A stretch of 64,000 bases of DNA from Crassaminicella indica (GCF_019203185.1 NZ_CP078093.1:62001-126000), one strand, 5' to 3'. Positions 1 through 7,556 are shown, numbered from the stretch's first letter. Program-made: numbers and translations. The notes: generated from the sequence alone by a model not told the origin.

Positions 1-517
1 GAAGTCCACCATATCCTGATATTTTTTTAGAATATACATATGCTTGTTCCCTTATATCTACATATAAAATCATATCTGGATTATGTACATCTACTTTTAT
101 ATCTTGTGTATGAGTTAAGACATATCCTCCAACCATTCTTGATATTTCTGGAGACTTCATTGGAAAGCTTTTGTCTCCTCTTCTTGCCTCAACCTTAAAA
201 GTTTTTATGCCAGCTTCTTTTATTCTCTCATGCATATGCTTTAATGCAACCTCATAAATTGTTTCCATATCCTTTTGCATCTCATATGCAGGACTCACAG
301 ATACAATACCAAATACTTTTATAACCCTTTCAATAACTTCCTCTTCATCATATCCATCCATATCAACATATACAAGTCCTCCTGCTTGCCATATATGCAG
401 CTCGCCTAAATCACTCAAATTAGACGCAATATGATTTGTCAATTTTTTTATAAAATAGGATTTATTCAATCCCTTTAAAGAAATTTCACCATATCTTACA
501 ATTAATACTCTTTTCAT
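1..517 (-). CDS. thiI: tRNA 4-thiouridine synthase ThiI, N-terminal part
   Basis: Translating the minus strand from an ATG at 517 gives MKRVLIVRYGEISLKGLNK and about 172 codons that stay open to the window edge. The start matches the ThiI N terminus (ferredoxin-like domain followed by THUMP). ThiI uses persulfide sulfur to make 4-thiouridine at tRNA position 8, and in some organisms also serves thiamine synthesis. The C-terminal PP-loop adenylation domain lies outside the window, so I cannot tell whether a rhodanese domain is present. The gene begins 4 bases after the stop of the cysteine desulfurase, and its Shine-Dalgarno GAGGTGAT overlaps that stop. The pair is therefore almost certainly one operon in which the desulfurase feeds sulfur to ThiI. 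Only the C-terminal truncation by the window edge is odd. Confidence 0.9.
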   Translation of the reverse strand, partial: MKRVLIVRYGEISLKGLNKSYFIKKLTNHIASNLSDLGELHIWQAGGLVYVDMDGYDEEEVIERVIKVFGIVSVSPAYEMQKDMETIYEVALKHMHERIKEAGIKTFKVEARRGDKSFPMKSPEISRMVGGYVLTHTQDIKVDVHNPDMILYVDIREQAYVYSKKISGYGGL

Positions 518-521
518 TTGA

Positions 522-1679
522 TCACCTCTTCATAATCTTTCTTATATCTTTTACATGTTTTTTTATTTTGTCTACTGCATAGTCAATTTCTTCTTTAGTG
601 TTATGATAAGAAAAGCTAAAACGAATAGCTCCTTCTATTTCATCTTCCTTAAGTCCCATTGCTTTTAGCACATGACTCTTTGAACTTTTCTTTGATGAAC
701 AAGCTGAGCCAGTTGATACATAAATACCATCTTGCTCAAGACTATGAAGCAATACTTCTCCTTTTATACCTAGAAAACTGATATTTACAATATGAGGTGC
801 ACTCCCATTTTTTTCATAGCCGTTAATTTTAATATCTTTTATTTCATTTTTTATATGCTCTATAAAAGTATTTTTTAACATCCACATCTTCGAAATATTG
901 CTATCTATATTTTCATATAAACCTCTAGCAGCTTCACCTAAACCAAATATTCCTGGAATATTTTCAGTCCCAGATCTCATACCTGTTTCTTGATTTCCTC
1001 CATAAAGAATAGGGGATACTCTTAAATTCTTTCTAATAAATAAAGCTCCAATTCCTTTTGGTCCGTGAATTTTATGTCCACTAATAGACAAGAGATCTGC
1101 ACCTAATTTTTTAGGTGTAAATTTAATTTTACCAAAAGATTGAATCGCATCTACATGGAATATTGGTTTATTACTAGCGTTTTTAATGATTTTCCCTATT
1201 TCTTCTATAGGCTGGACTGTTCCCACTTCATTATTTACATGCATAATACTTATCAAAATGGTATCATCTGATAAATTCCTTTTAAGCTGCTCTAAATTAA
1301 TTTTTCCAAAACCATCTACATCTAAATAAATGACTTCATATCCATTTGTCTCTAAATTCTTATATACATTTAAAACTGAAGGGTGTTCAATTTTCGTTGT
1401 AATAATTTTTTTTCCTTTTCTATTTTTAGATGCTACAACCCCCATTATAGCTGTATTATTTGACTCTGTACCTCCTGAAGTAAAAATTATTTCTTGCTCA
1501 CTTGCTCCTAATGCTTTTGCTAACTGTTTTCGAGCCGATTTCATTAATCGCTCTACTTCAACCCCCTTGCGATGAAGTGATGATGGATTTCCATAATAAT
1601 CTATAAGCCCTTTTAGCATCATATCCACAACTTCTTTATTCGGTTTTGTAGTAGCACTATTATCTAAATAAACTTCCAT
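522..1679 (-). CDS. Cysteine desulfurase (NifS/IscS family), ThiI partner
   Basis: This is a 385-residue PLP-dependent class V aminotransferase-fold enzyme that removes sulfur from cysteine as an enzyme persulfide. I start it at MEVYLDNSATTKP (ATG at 1679), because GGAG lies 9 bases upstream and family members begin there; the frame stays open 14 codons further upstream without support. The PLP lysine is in SISGHKIHGPKG (about residue 203) and the catalytic cysteine in STGSACSSKK (about residue 327). The long cysteine loop is of the IscS/NifS type. It sits directly upstream of thiI with a 4-base gap, so its main job is probably tRNA thiolation rather than bulk Fe-S assembly; no iscU or iscR is adjacent. 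Family is certain, while the specific acceptor is inferred from context. Confidence 0.92.
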   Translation of the reverse strand: MEVYLDNSATTKPNKEVVDMMLKGLIDYYGNPSSLHRKGVEVERLMKSARKQLAKALGASEQEIIFTSGGTESNNTAIMGVVASKNRKGKKIITTKIEHPSVLNVYKNLETNGYEVIYLDVDGFGKINLEQLKRNLSDDTILISIMHVNNEVGTVQPIEEIGKIIKNASNKPIFHVDAIQSFGKIKFTPKKLGADLLSISGHKIHGPKGIGALFIRKNLRVSPILYGGNQETGMRSGTENIPGIFGLGEAARGLYENIDSNISKMWMLKNTFIEHIKNEIKDIKINGYEKNGSAPHIVNISFLGIKGEVLLHSLEQDGIYVSTGSACSSKKSSKSHVLKAMGLKEDEIEGAIRFSFSYHNTKEEIDYAVDKIKKHVKDIRKIMKR

Positions 1680-1877
1680 TTCCAACATCTCCATTATCAT
1701 AAATTGTTTATATCTTTCCATATTTTATATGAAACTACTGTCTTTGTAAAGCGCTTTGCTACAAACTTATTATTGCCTCCTTTAATAAAAAATGATACAT
1801 TATACAGTATTTTAAAAGGATGTTCTAAAACGTTATTTTTTACAAAAAAAATTTTTACAAAAAAAATGTCAAAAAGC
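1680..1877. other. Intergenic region upstream of the cysteine desulfurase
   Basis: No gene is supported here. On the minus strand a TATAAT (about 1801-1806) with a weak -35 may be the desulfurase promoter. A ribosome-binding-like AAAGGAGG follows near 1780 but has no start codon in phase with a sensible reading frame. An A-rich stretch at 1847-1867 contains a short direct repeat. Confidence 0.4.
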
Positions 1878-1906
1878 TTGTCAATTTTGTCGGTTTTTGT
1901 TATAAT
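1878..1906 (+). promoter_or_regulatory. Sigma-A-type promoter driving a short leader/sRNA
   Basis: TTGTCA (1878-1883), a 17-base spacer and a perfect TATAAT (1901-1906) make a strong vegetative promoter. Transcription would start near 1913 and meet a strong terminator about 105 bases later. Confidence 0.7.
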
Positions 1907-1912
1907 TTGTTT

Positions 1913-2020
1913 AGTGGTTATCCCCCTGATAACCTCGATAATATAATCTCTATTCCCAATACCCCTTTTGAACGTAAACCAACAAAAGAACCAGTCCATA
2001 TGGACTGGTTCTTTTGTTTT
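1913..2020 (+). ncRNA. Candidate C-rich small RNA (about 108 nt)
   Basis: The interval lies between a strong promoter and a strong terminator and has no convincing reading frame. It opens with a 7-bp hairpin, GGTTATC-CCCCT-GATAACC (about 1916-1934), whose loop is nearly all C. Two more C-rich unpaired stretches follow (CCC and CCCC before 1970). Exposed C-rich motifs are what Firmicute trans-acting sRNAs use to pair with Shine-Dalgarno sequences. It could instead be an attenuating leader for the asparaginase gene at 2113, since transcription points that way. I recognise no named riboswitch class. Confidence 0.45.
1981..2018 (+). terminator. 38-bp palindromic intrinsic terminator
   Basis: Positions 1981-1999 and 2000-2018 are exact reverse complements centred on CCATATGG, and a T-tract follows on the plus strand. 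It ends the candidate sRNA/leader and could partly block transcription in the other direction too. Confidence 0.8.
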
Positions 2021-2112
2021 TTTGTATCAAATAGTTTGTTTTTTTATATTTATCTGTTAACATATTTATTAGGATCATATATCAATTCTTTATTCATAAG
2101 GAGGAAGCGTTC

Positions 2113-3108
2113 ATGAAAAATCCAAATAAGGTAGCAGTTGTATTTACCGGTGGAACTATTTCAATGAAAATAGACCCTAGAATATCTGCTGCTATCCCTG
2201 CTCTATCTAGTGAAGAAATTATGTCTATGGTAACAAATATTGATAAATACGCTGATATTGAAATTGTGAATTTCGATAGGATCCCAGGTCCTCATATGAC
2301 TCCTAAAAAAATGATGAAGCTATCAAAGCTTGTAAAAAAACTAATATTAAGAGAAGATATTACTGGTGTTGTTGTAACTCATGGAACAGATTCCCTTGAA
2401 GAAACTGCTTATTTACTAGATCTTACTATTAACAGTACAAAACCTATTATTATAGTTGGTGCAATGAGAAATAGTTCTGAACTTGGTTATGATGGTTCAA
2501 GCAATCTTTCTGCTGCCATATGTACTGCTATATCTGAGCAAGCAAAAAATAAAGGTGTTTTAATAGTAATGAATAATGAACTAAACGCTGCTAGTGAAGT
2601 CACAAAAACACACACATTGTCCTTAGATACTTTCAAATCTATGGAATTTGGTCCTTTAGGAATTGTTGATAATGATGAAGTAATATTTTATAGAGATATT
2701 ACAAAGCATGCTCATATAGAAACAGCAACTATTGAAACAAACGTAGATCTAATCAAAACTGCTGTAGGTATGGATGCTAGATTAATTAAATATTGTGTAG
2801 ATTCAGGTGCTAAAGGTATCATCATTGAAGCAATGGGAAGAGGTAATGTGCCTCCTGCAATGGTTGAAGGTATTCAATATGCAATTGATCATAACGTAAT
2901 AATAGTTATGGTATCTAGATGTCCTATGGGAAGAGTACTCGACACCTATGGCTATGAAGGCGCAGGAAGACACTTAAGAAATCTTGGTGTTATTTTAGGA
3001 GGAAACCTCCCTGGACAAAAAGCTAGAATCAAACTTATGCTAGCTTTAAGTATCACAAAAGAAAGAAAAATTATTAAAGAAATATTTGAAAAAGATTTTT
3101 ATAGATAA
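2113..3108 (+). CDS. ansA: L-asparaginase
   Basis: This 331-residue protein of the bacterial L-asparaginase family hydrolyses asparagine to aspartate and ammonia. The first catalytic threonine is in FTGGTISM (about residues 11-18), and the second motif THGTDSLEETAYLLD (about 89-103) carries the second Thr and the Asp. The C-terminal half has the family's small domain with GRGNVPPAM. There is no signal peptide, so it is cytoplasmic. The ATG at 2113 has AAGGAGG at ideal distance. It lies behind the promoter-terminator leader at 1878-2018, which might attenuate it, and ends in a hairpin shared with the convergent HD-GYP gene. In an amino-acid fermenter it would feed aspartate into catabolism. 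Substrate preference over glutamine cannot be judged. Confidence 0.9.
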   Translation: MKNPNKVAVVFTGGTISMKIDPRISAAIPALSSEEIMSMVTNIDKYADIEIVNFDRIPGPHMTPKKMMKLSKLVKKLILREDITGVVVTHGTDSLEETAYLLDLTINSTKPIIIVGAMRNSSELGYDGSSNLSAAICTAISEQAKNKGVLIVMNNELNAASEVTKTHTLSLDTFKSMEFGPLGIVDNDEVIFYRDITKHAHIETATIETNVDLIKTAVGMDARLIKYCVDSGAKGIIIEAMGRGNVPPAMVEGIQYAIDHNVIIVMVSRCPMGRVLDTYGYEGAGRHLRNLGVILGGNLPGQKARIKLMLALSITKERKIIKEIFEKDFYR

Positions 3109-3137
3109 AGAATCAGGATTTTTATATCCTGGTTCTT
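3109..3137. terminator. Bidirectional terminator between ansA and the HD-GYP gene
   Basis: AAGAATCAGGAT and ATCCTGGTTCTT form a 12-bp stem (one G-T pair) around a short T-rich loop. It begins one base after the ansA stop and overlaps the stop of the convergent gene. Confidence 0.7.
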
Positions 3138-4191
3138 ATACTAATACCTCCATAATTACATATTCAGAATTCTTATTTAAATCAATAAAAGATTTTCCTA
3201 TCTTTATTAAAGGCCTTGTAGGCATTTGTTTATTAATCAACACAATTTCACCAATATCTCCTGTATTTAATTTTACAATATTTCCAACATAAAAGTTTGA
3301 AATATTCCAAAGAAATTGATTTGCAATATACGGATCTAACGCACCAAATCTATCTTGTGCAATGAGTTCAGCAACCTTAAAAGGAGATTCTTTAGATTTA
3401 TATACTCTCTCTGATGTCATCGCATCAAATATATCTGCAATAGCAATAATTCGTGCAAATTCATGAATACGTTCTCCCTTAAGTCCTAAAGGATATCCTC
3501 TACCATCTATTCTTTCATGATGCTGAAGCACAGCACAACATATATCGAATTTAATTTCATCTTGTCTTTGAAGCATTTCATAACCTAATGTTGCATGTCC
3601 TTTCATAATTTTACACTCATTCCTAGACAATCTTCCCGGTTTATTTAAAATTTCTTTAGGAATTTTTGATTTTCCTATATCATGCAACATTCCTGCTACA
3701 CCTAATTCATTTAACTCATTCTCAGTATAATTCATCCATTTTCCAATCATTACAGATAAAATACATACATTTATAGAATGCTTATAGGTATAGTCATCTA
3801 CAATCTCAAGTCTTCTTAAACGTGACAATACATTATTATCTATCATCACTTCTTGTATTAAATGAGAAACTGATTCTTGTATAATTTCAGATTCAATCTT
3901 TTTTCCAAGGCTTACTTCTTCATAAACTCTTTTAAAAGATGCTAAACTTTTTTGATATTGTTCATTTAATCTTTTATCTATTTTATTATTTAAATTATAT
4001 TCTAATACTTCTTCTTTTACTGCATCTTGTTCCATAACATAAACATATATAATATTCATATTCTGTATGCGCTTAATATGTTCATCTGTTATTCTTGTTC
4101 CTTGAGTTAAAAACACCAAATCATATTTTCCTATAATATCTTGAGCCAAAACCATTCCTTCTTTTAAATCTTTTGTACTTATTAATTTCAT
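3136..4191 (-). CDS. HD-GYP domain protein, probable cyclic-di-GMP phosphodiesterase
   Basis: The protein has 351 residues. The N-terminal 100 residues carry a short beta-rich segment (MKLISTKDLKEGMVLAQDI) common in clostridial HD-GYP proteins. The HD-GYP domain spans about residues 130-310, with HSINV (138-142), the HD pair in MLHDIGK (170-171), GHATLGYEML, QHHERIDGRGYP (224-234, containing the GYP triad) and AIADIFDAMTSERVY. These cover the metal ligands of active c-di-GMP or cGAMP hydrolases. No membrane segment or receiver domain is seen, so it is soluble with unknown input. It is monocistronic and converges on ansA. Which cyclic dinucleotide is cleaved is not visible. Confidence 0.88.
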   Translation of the reverse strand: MKLISTKDLKEGMVLAQDIIGKYDLVFLTQGTRITDEHIKRIQNMNIIYVYVMEQDAVKEEVLEYNLNNKIDKRLNEQYQKSLASFKRVYEEVSLGKKIESEIIQESVSHLIQEVMIDNNVLSRLRRLEIVDDYTYKHSINVCILSVMIGKWMNYTENELNELGVAGMLHDIGKSKIPKEILNKPGRLSRNECKIMKGHATLGYEMLQRQDEIKFDICCAVLQHHERIDGRGYPLGLKGERIHEFARIIAIADIFDAMTSERVYKSKESPFKVAELIAQDRFGALDPYIANQFLWNISNFYVGNIVKLNTGDIGEIVLINKQMPTRPLIKIGKSFIDLNKNSEYVIMEVLV

Positions 4192-4286
4192 CCTATATCC
4201 CCTCTTTCAGGATAAATAGCCTTTTCCTTGATGTTATATATTTCTACATATTTCTCTATATTCCTCCAATATCTATCATTTTTTGA

Positions 4287-4658
4287 TTAGTATCTTATAA
4301 TTTTGTGGCCGCATTTTGAACAATAATTTTCTTCATCGTCTATAGCTTCACCACAAAATCTACAATACGCTAATCCTTTGATCCTATAAATACGTGCCTT
4401 CATCCTATTTTTCTGTGCTTCCATTCTTTGAATTTCTCTACATTTTCCTTTAATCTGCCCTACAGGCATACTACTATCATTGCTAAGAAAATATTTATAT
4501 ACTAATTCTCCAATATATAATTTTGCTTCTTCTATCTCATCTTCAATATTTTTTAGATCAAGCTTTAATTCAGTTATTTCAATAATTTCATCTGTTTTCT
4601 GTGATATTTTCTTAGTACCTGATGATACCTTATCCGCTAATTTATCTAAAAAATCCAC
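4287..4658 (-). CDS. Small coiled-coil protein with C-terminal zinc ribbon
   Basis: About 123 residues. I place the start at the GTG at 4658 (reading MDFLDKLADKV), because AGGGGAG lies 8 bases upstream; a GTG 9 bases earlier would place the ribosome-binding site inside the gene. Residues 10-90 are charged and helical (coiled coil likely). The C terminus is a treble-cysteine ribbon, CRFCGEAIDDEENYCSKCGHK, with a CxxC...CxxC layout that should bind zinc. Such zinc-ribbon proteins are common in Clostridia and have no established role. It stands alone between the HD-GYP gene and the repeat element. Function unknown. Confidence 0.75.
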   Translation of the reverse strand: MDFLDKLADKVSSGTKKISQKTDEIIEITELKLDLKNIEDEIEEAKLYIGELVYKYFLSNDSSMPVGQIKGKCREIQRMEAQKNRMKARIYRIKGLAYCRFCGEAIDDEENYCSKCGHKIIRY

Positions 4659-4751
4659 TATTAACACTCCCCTTCTAATATCAATATATTCTATATTTTG
4701 ATATTAGATATATATATAGGGATCCAACTCAAGAAATTAAAAAAGAGTTAA

Positions 4752-4887
4752 AAATATAATTCATCAAACAGTAGCTAGATGTTCAGAAGATGAATTATTT
4801 AATGATTTTTCATCAGTTTACCAAAAACTCAATTCTCTTAAAAACAAAATGAAGTCTATTGTATATGCAAAAAGCTTTTATAAATAA
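4752..4887 (+). pseudogene. C-terminal remnant of an unknown (transposase-like) ORF in the element
   Basis: About 44 codons read NIIHQTVARCSEDELFNDFS and continue to a lysine-rich end before TAA at 4885-4887. Immediately upstream the sense resumes in another frame (QEIKKELK), as if one A were lost from an A-tract. The same lost A is present in the second copy at 14148-14582, so the break predates the spread of the element. The position inside the terminal repeats suggests the tail of a transposase, but I cannot name the family. Confidence 0.4.
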
Positions 4888-4967
4888 TTAAACTTTGAAG
4901 TTGGATCCCTATAGATAAACAACATCAACATAAAAAAAGAAATATATAAAGATAAGTGAATGACTTT

Positions 4968-5099
4968 GATAACTTTTGTAAAAAAACTTACTGAAATTTC
5001 ATAAAAAATACGTTAAGAACCTTCATTGTTTGAACGAAGTGAGTTTTGAAGGTTTAGTATTTTTTCATGAAATGAAGTTTTGTTTTTTCAAAAGTTATC
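4968..5099. repeat. 132-base imperfect palindrome inside element copy 1
   Basis: GATAACTTTTG at 4968-4978 pairs with CAAAAGTTATC at 5089-5099. Further matches inward (TTTCAT/ATGAAA, AAAAAATAC/GTATTTTTT, AACCTTCA/TGAAGGTT) build a long hairpin with small bulges. The same fold occurs in the second element copy. Confidence 0.7.
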
Positions 5100-5223
5100 T
5101 GGAATGAACTATCTTTTATATTTCATTTTAAAGTTGGATCCCTATATATATACTATAAATGTTCATTAATCCTTTTAAGTATGATATATTATAATATATT
5201 AGTAAAAAATAGGAGTTGATATT

Positions 5224-6234
5224 TTGGAAATCATACAATATAATCTTGAAGAAACATTACATATGCCAAAAAATTTTTTAGATCTATATGGTGATGCAAA
5301 TTTTGCTATATTCGATATTGAGACGACAGGTCTAAACCCTCGTTTTCATAAAGTCATTCTTATAGGGCTTTTATACATAGAAAATGGTAAAATTTCTATA
5401 AAACAATTTTTCTGCAACAATAAAAAAGAAGAAAAGGAACTATTATCTGCCTTTAAAGAAGAAATTCAAGAATTTGATATTTTAATAAATTATAATGGAA
5501 ACACATTTGATATCCCTTTTTTAAATAAAAGATTTTTAGCCAATGAAATTGATTATTCTATTAAAACCTACCAAAGTATTGATCTTCTCAAACTAATTAG
5601 AAGGGTTCAAAAAAAACTTAATCTTAATAATTGTAAGCTAAAATCTGTAGAAGCGTATTTAGGTATTCATAGAAATGATAAAATTTCAGGTAAAGAAAGT
5701 GTTACCCTTTATAATCAATATGAAAAAGAAAAAAACAAACAAATAAAAGATATTATTCTGCTTCACAATTATGACGATCTATATTATTTTAGTAAAGCTT
5801 TTATGATATTAGATAAGATTCATATTGAACAAATTCTCCAAGCCTTTCCTCAAATTTTTCATATTTATAAAAAAAATACATGCTATATTTCAAAGCAATA
5901 TATTAAAGACAATTCTTTTCATTTAGAAGGAGTCTATAAAAATAATCATATAAATAACTATATCGCTTATGAAAATGGTTTTTGTTTTGAATATGTAAAA
6001 AATACAAATACTTTCAAAATCAAAATTCCATTATATAAAGGTCGTCTTTCTTCTGGTGATAAATGCTTATATATTGATCTGTGTGATTTTTCATTTCCTT
6101 GTAGAAAAAATCAATCAAATGATTTCATTCCTGAAAATATTATTCTATTCAAACAGAACAATCATATAAAGCCTTTAGATATTCACTTATTTATATCAAA
6201 GCTTATACCATATATTTTTAATCAAATGCAATAA
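5224..6234 (+). CDS. Ribonuclease H-like DEDD exonuclease domain protein (YprB-like)
   Basis: 336 residues. The TTG at 5224 is chosen because GGAG lies 8 bases upstream and no other start fits. The N-terminal 200 residues form an RNase_H_2 (PF13482-type) 3'-5' exonuclease fold: AIFDIETTGLNP (Asp31, Glu33) is motif I, NYNGNTFDIPFL motif II, and LHNYDDLYYF the last acidic motif. The C-terminal 130 residues are lysine/asparagine rich and unrecognised. B. subtilis YprB has the same nuclease domain but a different tail. A soluble nucleic-acid nuclease is likely; its substrate is unknown. It is a single gene that ends in a 16-bp perfect hairpin shared with the tRNA array. Confidence 0.8.
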   Translation: MEIIQYNLEETLHMPKNFLDLYGDANFAIFDIETTGLNPRFHKVILIGLLYIENGKISIKQFFCNNKKEEKELLSAFKEEIQEFDILINYNGNTFDIPFLNKRFLANEIDYSIKTYQSIDLLKLIRRVQKKLNLNNCKLKSVEAYLGIHRNDKISGKESVTLYNQYEKEKNKQIKDIILLHNYDDLYYFSKAFMILDKIHIEQILQAFPQIFHIYKKNTCYISKQYIKDNSFHLEGVYKNNHINNYIAYENGFCFEYVKNTNTFKIKIPLYKGRLSSGDKCLYIDLCDFSFPCRKNQSNDFIPENIILFKQNNHIKPLDIHLFISKLIPYIFNQMQ

Positions 6235-6264
6235 AAAACAAGCTCAAATGAGCTTGTTTTTTAT
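6231..6264. terminator. Bidirectional terminator: nuclease gene / tRNA array 1
   Basis: Two perfectly complementary 16-base arms (6231-6246 and 6249-6264) carry A/T tracts on both sides, so the hairpin works for the plus-strand nuclease gene and for the minus-strand tRNA array that ends with tRNA-Phe. Confidence 0.85.
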
Positions 6265-6340
6265 TGGTGCCCAGAGGCGGAATCGAACCTCCGACACGGG
6301 GATTTTCAGTCCCCTGCTCTACCGACTGAGCTATCTGGGC
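6265..6340 (-). tRNA. tRNA-Phe(GAA)
   Basis: Full cloverleaf with anticodon GAA and encoded CCA. It is the last gene of array 1. The UUC-specifier T-box of pheST in this window would sense this tRNA. Confidence 0.97.
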
Positions 6341-6364
6341 AAATATTCATCTATATATTATATA

Positions 6365-6441
6365 TGGTGGGCCTTCAGGGATTCGAACCCCGGACCTGCC
6401 GGTTATGAGCCGGACGCTCTAACCAACTGAGCTAAAGGCCC
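6365..6441 (-). tRNA. tRNA-Ile2(CAU, lysidine-type)
   Basis: The anticodon is CAU, but the body (GGGCCTTTAGCTCAG, CTCATAA loop) is neither the initiator nor the elongator Met type present elsewhere in the window. It matches the tRNA-Ile whose CAU is converted to lysidine-AU by TilS. CCA is encoded. Confidence 0.88.
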
Positions 6442-6454
6442 CTATAAAAAAAAA

Positions 6455-6531
<77 letters not shown>

Positions 6532-6538
6532 CAATCAA

Positions 6539-6615
6539 TGGTCGAGGTGGCAGGATTTGAACCCGCGGCCCTCTGGTCCCAAACCAGATGCGCTACCAAA
6601 CTGCGCTACACCTCG
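6539..6615 (-). tRNA. tRNA-Pro(UGG)
   Basis: Cloverleaf with CGAGGTG acceptor, anticodon UGG and encoded CCA. Present only in array 1. Confidence 0.96.
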
Positions 6616-6629
6616 ATTTTTTTTATGAT

Positions 6630-6705
6630 TGGCAGGGGCAGAAGGACTTGAACCCTCGGCACGTGGTTTTGGAGACCACTGCTCTACCAACTGAGCTATA
6701 CCCCT
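6630..6705 (-). tRNA. tRNA-Trp(CCA)
   Basis: Cloverleaf with AGGGGTA acceptor, anticodon CCA, discriminator G and encoded CCA end. Present only in array 1. Confidence 0.96.
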
Positions 6706-6709
6706 AAAA

Positions 6710-6786
6710 TGGTGGGCCTTCAGGGACTCGAACCCCGGACCTGCCGGTTATGAGCCGGACGCTCTAACCAACTGAGCTAAAGGCCC
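6710..6786 (-). tRNA. tRNA-Ile2(CAU), second copy
   Basis: Differs from the copy at 6365-6441 by one base in the T loop. The two copies flank Trp, Pro and Ile(GAU), which suggests a local duplication of part of the array. Confidence 0.88.
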
Positions 6787-6791
6787 TCATT

Positions 6792-6883
6792 TGGCGGAGA
6801 AGGCGGGATTCGAACCCGCGCACCGATTACTCGGCCTAACGGTTTAGCAAACCGTCCTCTTCAGCCTACTTGAGTACTTCTCC
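6792..6883 (-). tRNA. tRNA-Ser(GCU)
   Basis: 92-base class II tRNA with long variable arm, anticodon GCU and encoded CCA. Confidence 0.96.
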
Positions 6884-6888
6884 AAATC

Positions 6889-6977
6889 TGGCGGAGGGGG
6901 TGGGATTCGAACCCACGGCCCCTTTCGGAGTCACTGGTTTTCAAGACCAGCTCCTTAAACCACTCGGACACCCCTCC
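6889..6977 (-). tRNA. tRNA-Ser(UGA)
   Basis: 89-base class II tRNA with long variable arm, anticodon UGA and encoded CCA. Adjacent to tRNA-Ser(GCU). Confidence 0.96.
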
Positions 6978-6982
6978 ATATT

Positions 6983-7058
6983 TGGTGACCCATCCGCGGC
7001 TCGAACGCGGGACACCTTGATTAAAAGTCAAGTGCTCTACCGACTGAGCTAATGGGTC
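6983..7058 (-). tRNA. tRNA-Lys(UUU), array 1
   Basis: Cloverleaf with anticodon UUU and encoded CCA. Differs by one D-arm base from the copies at 15094 and 16523. Confidence 0.96.
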
Positions 7059-7061
7059 TTA

Positions 7062-7137
7062 TGGCTGGGGTAGCAGGACTCGAACCTACGAATGCCAGAG
7101 TCAAAGTCTGGTGCCTTACCGACTTGGCGATACCCCA
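7062..7137 (-). tRNA. tRNA-Gln(UUG), array 1
   Basis: Cloverleaf with TGGGGTA acceptor, anticodon UUG and encoded CCA. Identical by eye to the copies in arrays 2 and 3. Confidence 0.96.
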
Positions 7138-7145
7138 TTATTTTA

Positions 7146-7222
7146 TGGCGGGTCCACAGGGACTCGAACCCCGGACACACGGCTTAGAAGGCCGTTGCTC
7201 TATCCAGCTGAGCTATGAACCC
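7146..7222 (-). tRNA. tRNA-Arg(UCU)
   Basis: Cloverleaf with anticodon UCU and encoded CCA. In arrays 2 and 3 the same slot, between Gln and Gly, is occupied by tRNA-His. Confidence 0.96.
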
Positions 7223-7226
7223 TTAT

Positions 7227-7300
7227 TGGAGCGGATGATGGGAATCGAACCCACGCTACCAGCTTGGAAGGCTGGAGTTCTACCATTGAACTACATCCGC
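7227..7300 (-). tRNA. tRNA-Gly(UCC), array 1
   Basis: 74-base cloverleaf with anticodon UCC and encoded CCA. Repeated at 15337 and 16766. Confidence 0.96.
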
Positions 7301-7306
7301 ATATCT

Positions 7307-7381
7307 TGGAGCGGAAGACGGGATTCGAACCCGCGACCCTCGCCTTGGCAAGGCGATGCTCTACCACTGAGCCACTTCCGC
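7307..7381 (-). tRNA. tRNA-Gly(GCC), array 1
   Basis: 75-base cloverleaf with anticodon GCC and encoded CCA. Repeated at 15417 and 16846. Confidence 0.96.
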
Positions 7382-7388
7382 AATTAAT

Positions 7389-7473
7389 TGGTGGAGGAGA
7401 GTGGATTCGAACCACTGAAAGCTTAGCTAACGGATTTACAGTCCGCCCCCTTTGGCCACTCGGGAACTCCTCC
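7389..7473 (-). tRNA. tRNA-Tyr(GUA), array 1
   Basis: 85-base class II tRNA with anticodon GUA and encoded CCA. Repeated at 15499 and 16928. Confidence 0.96.
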
Positions 7474-7481
7474 TAATTCTT

Positions 7482-7556
7482 TGGAGCTGGCGAAGGGAAT
7501 CGAACCCCCAACCTGCTGATTACAAGTCAGCTGCTCTACCGTTGAGCCACACCAGC
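7482..7556 (-). tRNA. tRNA-Thr(UGU), array 1
   Basis: Cloverleaf with anticodon UGU and encoded CCA. Repeated at 15592 and 17021. Confidence 0.96.

Larger units (their letters stand above)
4709..5152. mobile_element. 440-bp TIR-bounded element, copy 1 (MITE-like)
   Basis: The ends are perfect inverted repeats of at least 19 bp (TATATATAGGGATCCAACT at 4711-4729 against its complement at 5132-5150), extending to 21 bp. A third copy of the right-end motif, AGTTGGATCCCTATA, sits inside at 4899-4913 and divides the unit into two parts. The left part (4730-4898) contains the tail of a reading frame (4752-4887). The right part contains a 132-base imperfect palindrome (4968-5099). A second, diverged copy is at 14148-14582. 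There is no complete transposase, so it would be non-autonomous. It lies between the zinc-ribbon gene and the nuclease gene and disrupts nothing. I do not recognise the transposon family. Confidence 0.75.

Noticed and set aside
1697-1999. Open frames of 80-100 codons on both strands upstream of the cysteine desulfurase
   Set aside because: They arise from an AT-rich region and run through a terminator palindrome. No plausible start signal or family pattern.
1913-2020. Purine, preQ1 or fluoride riboswitch
   Set aside because: The conserved core sequences of these classes are not present; only the promoter, C-rich hairpin and terminator are supported.
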